This document shows, in pieces, positions 49,912 to 62,550 of a DNA stretch of 64,000 bases (position 1 is its first letter; every line of letters begins with the position of its first letter). The position numbers and the translations under genes are program-made. Origin of the DNA: Paramoeba atlantica (Eukaryota; Discosea); assembly GCA_977017575.1 (NCBI GenBank), contig CDRNVI010000149.1, positions 186,001 through 250,000 on the forward strand, in the 5' to 3' direction. The notes below the pieces were generated by a model. It saw nothing but the letters and a program-made list of their open reading frames with translations, was not told the origin of the DNA and searched no databases.

Positions 49912-52900
49912 GATAAAAAAAGAAAATAAAAAATAAATCAAATACATCAATTCAAAACAATTAAGAAATTTGATTGAACCAACTTAAAAAATATCATAGA
50001 TCTGAAACATAAATTCAAAAAATATCACAGAATCAGAAAATAAATTAAGGAATTGCATTCAATATGGAGACATAATTAAGAAATTGAAATTACAAAAAAT
50101 TAATGTAAAAAAAAGAAAATAAAAAATAAATCAAATACATCAATTCAAAACAATTAAGAAATTTGATTGAACCAACTTAAAAAATATCATAGATCTGAAA
50201 CATAAATTCAAAAAATATCACAGAATCAGAAAATAAATTAAGGAATTGCATTCAATATGGAGACATAATTAAGAAATTGAAATTACAAAAAATTAATGTA
50301 AAAAAAAGAAAATAAAAAATAAATCAAATACATCAATTCAAAACAATTAAGAAATTTGATTGAACCAACTTAAAAAATATCATAGATCTGAAACATAAAT
50401 TCAAAAAATATCACAGAATCAGAAAATAAATTAAGGAATTGCATTCAATATGGAGACATAATTAAGAAATTGAAATTACAAAAAATTAATGTAAAAAAAA
50501 GAAAATAAAAAATAAATCAAATACATCAATTCAAAACAATTAAGAAATTTGATTGAACCAACTTAAAAAATATCATAGATCTGAAACATAAATTCAAAAA
50601 ATATCACAGAATCAGAAAATAAATTAAGGAATTGCATTCAATATGGAGACATAATTAAGAAATTGAAATTACAAAAAATTAATGTAAAAAAAAGAAAATA
50701 AAAAATAAATCAAATACATCAATTCAAAACAATTAAGAAATTTGATTGAACCAACTTAAAAAATATCATAGATCTGAAACATAAATTCAAAAAATATCAC
50801 AGAATCAGAAAATAAATTAAGGAATTGCATTCAATATGGAGACATAATTAAGAAATTGAAATTACAAAAAATTAATGTAAAAAAAAGAAAATAAAAAATA
50901 AATCAAATACATCAATTCAAAACAATTAAGAAATTTGATTGAACCAACTTAAAAAATATCATAGATCTGAAACATAAATTCAAAAAATATCACAGAATCA
51001 GAAAATAAATTAAGGAATTGCATTCAATATGGAGACATAATTAAGAAATTGAAATTACAAAAAATTAATGTAAAAAAAAGAAAATAAAAAATAAATCAAA
51101 TACATCAATTCAAAACAATTAAGAAATTTGATTGAACCAACTTAAAAAATATCATAGATCTGAAACATAAATTCAAAAAATATCACAGAATCAGAAAATA
51201 AATTAAGGAATTGCATTCAATATGGAGACATAATTAAGAAATTGAAATTACAAAAAATTAATGTAAAAAAAAGAAAATAAAAAATAAATCAAATACATCA
51301 ATTCAAAACAATTAAGAAATTTGATTGAACCAACTTAAAAAATATCATAGATCTGAAACATAAATTCAAAAAATATCACAGAATCAGAAAATAAATTAAG
51401 GAATTGCATTCAATATGGAGACATAATTAAGAAATTGAAATTACAAAAAATTAATGTAAAAAAAAGAAAATAAAAAATAAATCAAATACATCAATTCAAA
51501 ACAATTAAGAAATTTGATTGAACCAACTTAAAAAATATCATAGATCTGAAACATAAATTCAAAAAATATCACAGAATCAGAAAATAAATTAAGGAATTGC
51601 ATTCAATATGGAGACATAATTAAGAAATTGAAATTACAAAAAATTAATGTAAAAAAAAGAAAATAAAAAATAAATCAAATACATCAATTCAAAACAATTA
51701 AGAAATTTGATTGAACCAACTTAAAAAATATCATAGATCTGAAACATAAATTCAAAAAATATCACAGAATCAGAAAATAAATTAAGGAATTGCATTCAAT
51801 ATGGAGACATAATTAAGAAATTGAAATTACAAAAAATTAATGTAAAAAAAAGAAAATAAAAAATAAATCAAATACATCAATTCAAAACAATTAAGAAATT
51901 TGATTGAACCAACTTAAAAAATATCATAGATCTGAAACATAAATTCAAAAAATATCACAGAATCAGAAAATAAATTAAGGAATTGCATTCAATATGGAGA
52001 CATAATTAAGAAATTGAAATTACAAAAAATTAATGTAAAAAAAAGAAAATAAAAAATAAATCAAATACATCAATTCAAAACAATTAAGAAATTTGATTGA
52101 ACCAACTTAAAAAATATCATAGATCTGAAACATAAATTCAAAAAATATCACAGAATCAGAAAATAAATTAAGGAATTGCATTCAATATGGAGACATAATT
52201 AAGAAATTGAAATTACAAAAAATTAATGTAAAAAAAAGAAAATAAAAAATAAATCAAATACATCAATTCAAAACAATTAAGAAATTTGATTGAACCAACT
52301 TAAAAAATATCATAGATCTGAAACATAAATTCAAAAAATATCACAGAATCAGAAAATAAATTAAGGAATTGCATTCAATATGGAGACATAATTAAGAAAT
52401 TGAAATTACAAAAAATTAATGTAAAAAAAAGAAAATAAAAAATAAATCAAATACATCAATTCAAAACAATTAAGAAATTTGATTGAACCAACTTAAAAAA
52501 TATCATAGATCTGAAACATAAATTCAAAAAATATCACAGAATCAGAAAATAAATTAAGGAATTGCATTCAATATGGAGACATAATTAAGAAATTGAAATT
52601 ACAAAAAATTAATGTAAAAAAAAGAAAATAAAAAATAAATCAAATACATCAATTCAAAACAATTAAGAAATTTGATTGAACCAACTTAAAAAATATCATA
52701 GATCTGAAACATAAATTCAAAAAATATCACAGAATCAGAAAATAAATTAAGGAATTGCATTCAATATGGAGACATAATTAAGAAATTGAAATTACAAAAA
52801 ATTAATGTAAAAAAAAGAAAATAAAAAATAAATCAAATACATCAATTCAAAACAATTAAGAAATTTGATTGAACCAACTTAAAAAATATCATAGATCTGA

Positions 52901-55900
52901 AACATAAATTCAAAAAATATCACAGAATCAGAAAATAAATTAAGGAATTGCATTCAATATGGAGACATAATTAAGAAATTGAAATTACAAAAAATTAATG
53001 TAAAAAAAAGAAAATAAAAAATAAATCAAATACATCAATTCAAAACAATTAAGAAATTTGATTGAACCAACTTAAAAAATATCATAGATCTGAAACATAA
53101 ATTCAAAAAATATCACAGAATCAGAAAATAAATTAAGGAATTGCATTCAATATGGAGACATAATTAAGAAATTGAAATTACAAAAAATTAATGTAAAAAA
53201 AAGAAAATAAAAAATAAATCAAATACATCAATTCAAAACAATTAAGAAATTTGATTGAACCAACTTAAAAAATATCATAGATCTGAAACATAAATTCAAA
53301 AAATATCACAGAATCAGAAAATAAATTAAGGAATTGCATTCAATATGGAGACATAATTAAGAAATTGAAATTACAAAAAATTAATGTAAAAAAAAGAAAA
53401 TAAAAAATAAATCAAATACATCAATTCAAAACAATTAAGAAATTTGATTGAACCAACTTAAAAAATATCATAGATCTGAAACATAAATTCAAAAAATATC
53501 ACAGAATCAGAAAATAAATTAAGGAATTGCATTCAATATGGAGACATAATTAAGAAATTGAAATTACAAAAAATTAATGTAAAAAAAAGAAAATAAAAAA
53601 TAAATCAAATACATCAATTCAAAACAATTAAGAAATTTGATTGAACCAACTTAAAAAATATCATAGATCTGAAACATAAATTCAAAAAATATCACAGAAT
53701 CAGAAAATAAATTAAGGAATTGCATTCAATATGGAGACATAATTAAGAAATTGAAATTACAAAAAATTAATGTAAAAAAAAGAAAATAAAAAATAAATCA
53801 AATACATCAATTCAAAACAATTAAGAAATTTGATTGAACCAACTTAAAAAATATCATAGATCTGAAACATAAATTCAAAAAATATCACAGAATCAGAAAA
53901 TAAATTAAGGAATTGCATTCAATATGGAGACATAATTAAGAAATTGAAATTACAAAAAATTAATGTAAAAAAAAGAAAATAAAAAATAAATCAAATACAT
54001 CAATTCAAAACAATTAAGAAATTTGATTGAACCAACTTAAAAAATATCATAGATCTGAAACATAAATTCAAAAAATATCACAGAATCAGAAAATAAATTA
54101 AGGAATTGCATTCAATATGGAGACATAATTAAGAAATTGAAATTACAAAAAATTAATGTAAAAAAAAGAAAATAAAAAATAAATCAAATACATCAATTCA
54201 AAACAATTAAGAAATTTGATTGAACCAACTTAAAAAATATCATAGATCTGAAACATAAATTCAAAAAATATCACAGAATCAGAAAATAAATTAAGGAATT
54301 GCATTCAATATGGAGACATAATTAAGAAATTGAAATTACAAAAAATTAATGTAAAAAAAAGAAAATAAAAAATAAATCAAATACATCAATTCAAAACAAT
54401 TAAGAAATTTGATTGAACCAACTTAAAAAATATCATAGATCTGAAACATAAATTCAAAAAATATCACAGAATCAGAAAATAAATTAAGGAATTGCATTCA
54501 ATATGGAGACATAATTAAGAAATTGAAATTACAAAAAATTAATGTAAAAAAAAGAAAATAAAAAATAAATCAAATACATCAATTCAAAACAATTAAGAAA
54601 TTTGATTGAACCAACTTAAAAAATATCATAGATCTGAAACATAAATTCAAAAAATATCACAGAATCAGAAAATAAATTAAGGAATTGCATTCAATATGGA
54701 GACATAATTAAGAAATTGAAATTACAAAAAATTAATGTAAAAAAAAGAAAATAAAAAATAAATCAAATACATCAATTCAAAACAATTAAGAAATTTGATT
54801 GAACCAACTTAAAAAATATCATAGATCTGAAACATAAATTCAAAAAATATCACAGAATCAGAAAATAAATTAAGGAATTGCATTCAATATGGAGACATAA
54901 TTAAGAAATTGAAATTACAAAAAATTAATGTAAAAAAAAGAAAATAAAAAATAAATCAAATACATCAATTCAAAACAATTAAGAAATTTGATTGAACCAA
55001 CTTAAAAAATATCATAGATCTGAAACATAAATTCAAAAAATATCACAGAATCAGAAAATAAATTAAGGAATTGCATTCAATATGGAGACATAATTAAGAA
55101 ATTGAAATTACAAAAAATTAATGTAAAAAAAAGAAAATAAAAAATAAATCAAATACATCAATTCAAAACAATTAAGAAATTTGATTGAACCAACTTAAAA
55201 AATATCATAGATCTGAAACATAAATTCAAAAAATATCACAGAATCAGAAAATAAATTAAGGAATTGCATTCAATATGGAGACATAATTAAGAAATTGAAA
55301 TTACAAAAAATTAATGTAAAAAAAAGAAAATAAAAAATAAATCAAATACATCAATTCAAAACAATTAAGAAATTTGATTGAACCAACTTAAAAAATATCA
55401 TAGATCTGAAACATAAATTCAAAAAATATCACAGAATCAGAAAATAAATTAAGGAATTGCATTCAATATGGAGACATAATTAAGAAATTGAAATTACAAA
55501 AAATTAATGTAAAAAAAAGAAAATAAAAAATAAATCAAATACATCAATTCAAAACAATTAAGAAATTTGATTGAACCAACTTAAAAAATATCATAGATCT
55601 GAAACATAAATTCAAAAAATATCACAGAATCAGAAAATAAATTAAGGAATTGCATTCAATATGGAGACATAATTAAGAAATTGAAATTACAAAAAATTAA
55701 TGTAAAAAAAAGAAAATAAAAAATAAATCAAATACATCAATTCAAAACAATTAAGAAATTTGATTGAACCAACTTAAAAAATATCATAGATCTGAAACAT
55801 AAATTCAAAAAATATCACAGAATCAGAAAATAAATTAAGGAATTGCATTCAATATGGAGACATAATTAAGAAATTGAAATTACAAAAAATTAATGTAAAA

Positions 55901-58900
55901 AAAAGAAAATAAAAAATAAATCAAATACATCAATTCAAAACAATTAAGAAATTTGATTGAACCAACTTAAAAAATATCATAGATCTGAAACATAAATTCA
56001 AAAAATATCACAGAATCAGAAAATAAATTAAGGAATTGCATTCAATATGGAGACATAATTAAGAAATTGAAATTACAAAAAATTAATGTAAAAAAAAGAA
56101 AATAAAAAATAAATCAAATACATCAATTCAAAACAATTAAGAAATTTGATTGAACCAACTTAAAAAATATCATAGATCTGAAACATAAATTCAAAAAATA
56201 TCACAGAATCAGAAAATAAATTAAGGAATTGCATTCAATATGGAGACATAATTAAGAAATTGAAATTACAAAAAATTAATGTAAAAAAAAGAAAATAAAA
56301 AATAAATCAAATACATCAATTCAAAACAATTAAGAAATTTGATTGAACCAACTTAAAAAATATCATAGATCTGAAACATAAATTCAAAAAATATCACAGA
56401 ATCAGAAAATAAATTAAGGAATTGCATTCAATATGGAGACATAATTAAGAAATTGAAATTACAAAAAATTAATGTAAAAAAAAGAAAATAAAAAATAAAT
56501 CAAATACATCAATTCAAAACAATTAAGAAATTTGATTGAACCAACTTAAAAAATATCATAGATCTGAAACATAAATTCAAAAAATATCACAGAATCAGAA
56601 AATAAATTAAGGAATTGCATTCAATATGGAGACATAATTAAGAAATTGAAATTACAAAAAATTAATGTAAAAAAAAGAAAATAAAAAATAAATCAAATAC
56701 ATCAATTCAAAACAATTAAGAAATTTGATTGAACCAACTTAAAAAATATCATAGATCTGAAACATAAATTCAAAAAATATCACAGAATCAGAAAATAAAT
56801 TAAGGAATTGCATTCAATATGGAGACATAATTAAGAAATTGAAATTACAAAAAATTAATGTAAAAAAAAGAAAATAAAAAATAAATCAAATACATCAATT
56901 CAAAACAATTAAGAAATTTGATTGAACCAACTTAAAAAATATCATAGATCTGAAACATAAATTCAAAAAATATCACAGAATCAGAAAATAAATTAAGGAA
57001 TTGCATTCAATATGGAGACATAATTAAGAAATTGAAATTACAAAAAATTAATGTAAAAAAAAGAAAATAAAAAATAAATCAAATACATCAATTCAAAACA
57101 ATTAAGAAATTTGATTGAACCAACTTAAAAAATATCATAGATCTGAAACATAAATTCAAAAAATATCACAGAATCAGAAAATAAATTAAGGAATTGCATT
57201 CAATATGGAGACATAATTAAGAAATTGAAATTACAAAAAATTAATGTAAAAAAAAGAAAATAAAAAATAAATCAAATACATCAATTCAAAACAATTAAGA
57301 AATTTGATTGAACCAACTTAAAAAATATCATAGATCTGAAACATAAATTCAAAAAATATCACAGAATCAGAAAATAAATTAAGGAATTGCATTCAATATG
57401 GAGACATAATTAAGAAATTGAAATTACAAAAAATTAATGTAAAAAAAAGAAAATAAAAAATAAATCAAATACATCAATTCAAAACAATTAAGAAATTTGA
57501 TTGAACCAACTTAAAAAATATCATAGATCTGAAACATAAATTCAAAAAATATCACAGAATCAGAAAATAAATTAAGGAATTGCATTCAATATGGAGACAT
57601 AATTAAGAAATTGAAATTACAAAAAATTAATGTAAAAAAAAGAAAATAAAAAATAAATCAAATACATCAATTCAAAACAATTAAGAAATTTGATTGAACC
57701 AACTTAAAAAATATCATAGATCTGAAACATAAATTCAAAAAATATCACAGAATCAGAAAATAAATTAAGGAATTGCATTCAATATGGAGACATAATTAAG
57801 AAATTGAAATTACAAAAAATTAATGTAAAAAAAAGAAAATAAAAAATAAATCAAATACATCAATTCAAAACAATTAAGAAATTTGATTGAACCAACTTAA
57901 AAAATATCATAGATCTGAAACATAAATTCAAAAAATATCACAGAATCAGAAAATAAATTAAGGAATTGCATTCAATATGGAGACATAATTAAGAAATTGA
58001 AATTACAAAAAATTAATGTAAAAAAAAGAAAATAAAAAATAAATCAAATACATCAATTCAAAACAATTAAGAAATTTGATTGAACCAACTTAAAAAATAT
58101 CATAGATCTGAAACATAAATTCAAAAAATATCACAGAATCAGAAAATAAATTAAGGAATTGCATTCAATATGGAGACATAATTAAGAAATTGAAATTACA
58201 AAAAATTAATGTAAAAAAAAGAAAATAAAAAATAAATCAAATACATCAATTCAAAACAATTAAGAAATTTGATTGAACCAACTTAAAAAATATCATAGAT
58301 CTGAAACATAAATTCAAAAAATATCACAGAATCAGAAAATAAATTAAGGAATTGCATTCAATATGGAGACATAATTAAGAAATTGAAATTACAAAAAATT
58401 AATGTAAAAAAAAGAAAATAAAAAATAAATCAAATACATCAATTCAAAACAATTAAGAAATTTGATTGAACCAACTTAAAAAATATCATAGATCTGAAAC
58501 ATAAATTCAAAAAATATCACAGAATCAGAAAATAAATTAAGGAATTGCATTCAATATGGAGACATAATTAAGAAATTGAAATTACAAAAAATTAATGTAA
58601 AAAAAAGAAAATAAAAAATAAATCAAATACATCAATTCAAAACAATTAAGAAATTTGATTGAACCAACTTAAAAAATATCATAGATCTGAAACATAAATT
58701 CAAAAAATATCACAGAATCAGAAAATAAATTAAGGAATTGCATTCAATATGGAGACATAATTAAGAAATTGAAATTACAAAAAATTAATGTAAAAAAAAG
58801 AAAATAAAAAATAAATCAAATACATCAATTCAAAACAATTAAGAAATTTGATTGAACCAACTTAAAAAATATCATAGATCTGAAACATAAATTCAAAAAA

Positions 58901-61877
58901 TATCACAGAATCAGAAAATAAATTAAGGAATTGCATTCAATATGGAGACATAATTAAGAAATTGAAATTACAAAAAATTAATGTAAAAAAAAGAAAATAA
59001 AAAATAAATCAAATACATCAATTCAAAACAATTAAGAAATTTGATTGAACCAACTTAAAAAATATCATAGATCTGAAACATAAATTCAAAAAATATCACA
59101 GAATCAGAAAATAAATTAAGGAATTGCATTCAATATGGAGACATAATTAAGAAATTGAAATTACAAAAAATTAATGTAAAAAAAAGAAAATAAAAAATAA
59201 ATCAAATACATCAATTCAAAACAATTAAGAAATTTGATTGAACCAACTTAAAAAATATCATAGATCTGAAACATAAATTCAAAAAATATCACAGAATCAG
59301 AAAATAAATTAAGGAATTGCATTCAATATGGAGACATAATTAAGAAATTGAAATTACAAAAAATTAATGTAAAAAAAAGAAAATAAAAAATAAATCAAAT
59401 ACATCAATTCAAAACAATTAAGAAATTTGATTGAACCAACTTAAAAAATATCATAGATCTGAAACATAAATTCAAAAAATATCACAGAATCAGAAAATAA
59501 ATTAAGGAATTGCATTCAATATGGAGACATAATTAAGAAATTGAAATTACAAAAAATTAATGTAAAAAAAAGAAAATAAAAAATAAATCAAATACATCAA
59601 TTCAAAACAATTAAGAAATTTGATTGAACCAACTTAAAAAATATCATAGATCTGAAACATAAATTCAAAAAATATCACAGAATCAGAAAATAAATTAAGG
59701 AATTGCATTCAATATGGAGACATAATTAAGAAATTGAAATTACAAAAAATTAATGTAAAAAAAAGAAAATAAAAAATAAATCAAATACATCAATTCAAAA
59801 CAATTAAGAAATTTGATTGAACCAACTTAAAAAATATCATAGATCTGAAACATAAATTCAAAAAATATCACAGAATCAGAAAATAAATTAAGGAATTGCA
59901 TTCAATATGGAGACATAATTAAGAAATTGAAATTACAAAAAATTAATGTAAAAAAAAGAAAATAAAAAATAAATCAAATACATCAATTCAAAACAATTAA
60001 GAAATTTGATTGAACCAACTTAAAAAATATCATAGATCTGAAACATAAATTCAAAAAATATCACAGAATCAGAAAATAAATTAAGGAATTGCATTCAATA
60101 TGGAGACATAATTAAGAAATTGAAATTACAAAAAATTAATGTAAAAAAAAGAAAATAAAAAATAAATCAAATACATCAATTCAAAACAATTAAGAAATTT
60201 GATTGAACCAACTTAAAAAATATCATAGATCTGAAACATAAATTCAAAAAATATCACAGAATCAGAAAATAAATTAAGGAATTGCATTCAATATGGAGAC
60301 ATAATTAAGAAATTGAAATTACAAAAAATTAATGTAAAAAAAAGAAAATAAAAAATAAATCAAATACATCAATTCAAAACAATTAAGAAATTTGATTGAA
60401 CCAACTTAAAAAATATCATAGATCTGAAACATAAATTCAAAAAATATCACAGAATCAGAAAATAAATTAAGGAATTGCATTCAATATGGAGACATAATTA
60501 AGAAATTGAAATTACAAAAAATTAATGTAAAAAAAAGAAAATAAAAAATAAATCAAATACATCAATTCAAAACAATTAAGAAATTTGATTGAACCAACTT
60601 AAAAAATATCATAGATCTGAAACATAAATTCAAAAAATATCACAGAATCAGAAAATAAATTAAGGAATTGCATTCAATATGGAGACATAATTAAGAAATT
60701 GAAATTACAAAAAATTAATGTAAAAAAAAGAAAATAAAAAATAAATCAAATACATCAATTCAAAACAATTAAGAAATTTGATTGAACCAACTTAAAAAAT
60801 ATCATAGATCTGAAACATAAATTCAAAAAATATCACAGAATCAGAAAATAAATTAAGGAATTGCATTCAATATGGAGACATAATTAAGAAATTGAAATTA
60901 CAAAAAATTAATGTAAAAAAAAGAAAATAAAAAATAAATCAAATACATCAATTCAAAACAATTAAGAAATTTGATTGAACCAACTTAAAAAATATCATAG
61001 ATCTGAAACATAAATTCAAAAAATATCACAGAATCAGAAAATAAATTAAGGAATTGCATTCAATATGGAGACATAATTAAGAAATTGAAATTACAAAAAA
61101 TTAATGTAAAAAAAAGAAAATAAAAAATAAATCAAATACATCAATTCAAAACAATTAAGAAATTTGATTGAACCAACTTAAAAAATATCATAGATCTGAA
61201 ACATAAATTCAAAAAATATCACAGAATCAGAAAATAAATTAAGGAATTGCATTCAATATGGAGACATAATTAAGAAATTGAAATTACAAAAAATTAATGT
61301 AAAAAAAAGAAAATAAAAAATAAATCAAATACATCAATTCAAAACAATTAAGAAATTTGATTGAACCAACTTAAAAAATATCATAGATCTGAAACATAAA
61401 TTCAAAAAATATCACAGAATCAGAAAATAAATTAAGGAATTGCATTCAATATGGAGACATAATTAAGAAATTGAAATTACAAAAAATTAATGTAAAAAAA
61501 AGAAAATAAAAAATAAATCAAATACATCAATTCAAAACAATTAAGAAATTTGATTGAACCAACTTAAAAAATATCATAGATCTGAAACATAAATTCAAAA
61601 AATATCACAGAATCAGAAAATAAATTAAGGAATTGCATTCAATATGGAGACATAATTAAGAAATTGAAATTACAAAAAATTAATGTAAAAAAAAGAAAAT
61701 AAAAAATAAATCAAATACATCAATTCAAAACAATTAAGAAATTTGATTGAACCAACTTAAAAAATATTTTTAAAATGAAAAATAAATTTAAAACATATCA
61801 TAAAATTAAAAAATAAATAAAAACATTTTATTCAATATGGAAACATAATTAAGAAATTGAAATTACAAAAAAATTAA
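49912..61877. repeat. 193-bp satellite array, 61 regular units plus one degenerate unit
   Basis: The unit begins GTAAAAAAAAGAAAATAAA and contains CATAGATCTGAAACATAAA and CAATATGGAGACATAATT. Unit starts fall every 193 nt (49912, 50105, 50298, 50491, 50684 ... 61685), and 61685 minus 49912 is exactly 61 x 193, so the array has no net insertion or deletion. By eye the internal units look identical. The unit has 36 G or C in 193 nt and no CpG. It has stops in every frame and no coding potential. The 62nd unit diverges from ~61768 but can be followed to ~61877. A homogeneous, A/T-rich satellite with a near-nucleosomal period next to dense transposons suggests a centromere or heterochromatic block, which the sequence alone does not prove. 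Confidence 0.98.
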
Positions 61878-61880
61878 TAT

Positions 61881-62093
61881 TAAAAAAATCACTTTTAATA
61901 ATTTCTTGTTCATTCTCTATTTCAAATGTTCAAGTGGAAGAAGGCAAACAACTTCCCACAAACATTTCCTAATAGTGTAAGTCTTGATAACAAGTCAAAC
62001 TATTGTATGAATAAACTAAAAACTGATTTGAGTGGAGAGGTGTGAGGTGGTGGTGGATAAAATTATGTTGTGCTGTCCAGACTTGAAATTTTT
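61881..62093. other. Short A/T-rich flank between satellite and SINE
   Basis: No feature recognised. Confidence 0.4.
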
Positions 62094-62110
62094 CAGAATG
62101 CCCATACTTG

Positions 62111-62533
62111 GGTTGGCGCCCGTAGTTTAGTCGTAAATTCGACTATGTCCAACCTCGGGGGGGCGAGTTCAAATCCCAGTTTTTCGATATTATGGAAAAT
62201 TTTTCTGGTGCTGTAGAGTGATTTGATTGGAGTGAGGAGCTCTTGAAGAAGTGTGAAAATCGGAACAGGTTACATCTCAGCCCTGTCTGCTAAAAAGTTG
62301 AGGATAAATTCCCTTGGAAGGAGCTTTGGATTATTCTCCCTTCTGATGTGCATCCTCCAGCCTGAACTTGCAGAAGTTCTAAAGTTCAGCATAAAGACCG
62401 ACTGAACTAAGCTGAAGTTTAAAACTTCACCTCTCGTTAGAGGTTAAAAACAAACATAACTTAATGTAATTCAAATGGCTTAGATTAAGAACTACTAATT
62501 GAATAAAGTCTGCCTCAAAAAGAAAAAAAAAAA
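62111..62533 (+). mobile_element. tRNA-derived SINE with target-site duplications
   Basis: A 423-bp insert is flanked by 17-bp direct repeats, CAGAATGCCCATACTTG (62094-62110) and CAGAATGTCCATACTTG (62534-62550), with one C/T difference. Its 5' end resembles a tRNA: GGCGCCCGTAGTTTAGTCG (A-box-like) and GAGTTCAAATCCC (B-box-like) at normal spacing, but it cannot close an acceptor stem. The body contains small palindromes (CCTCTCGTTAGAGG, AAGTTTAAAACTT). The 3' end is an A-rich tail (62516-62533). SINEs are transcribed by Pol III and mobilised by a partner LINE. I cannot tell which LINE serves this one. Confidence 0.8.
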
Positions 62534-62550
62534 CAGAATGTCCATACTTG

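Noticed and set aside
49912..61877. CRISPR-like array
   Set aside because: The units are contiguous 193-bp repeats with no variable spacers and the genome is eukaryotic. It is satellite DNA.
62112..62190. Functional tRNA gene
   Set aside because: A and B boxes are present but no acceptor or anticodon arm closes properly. The flanking 17-bp duplications and A-rich tail show it is the head of a SINE.
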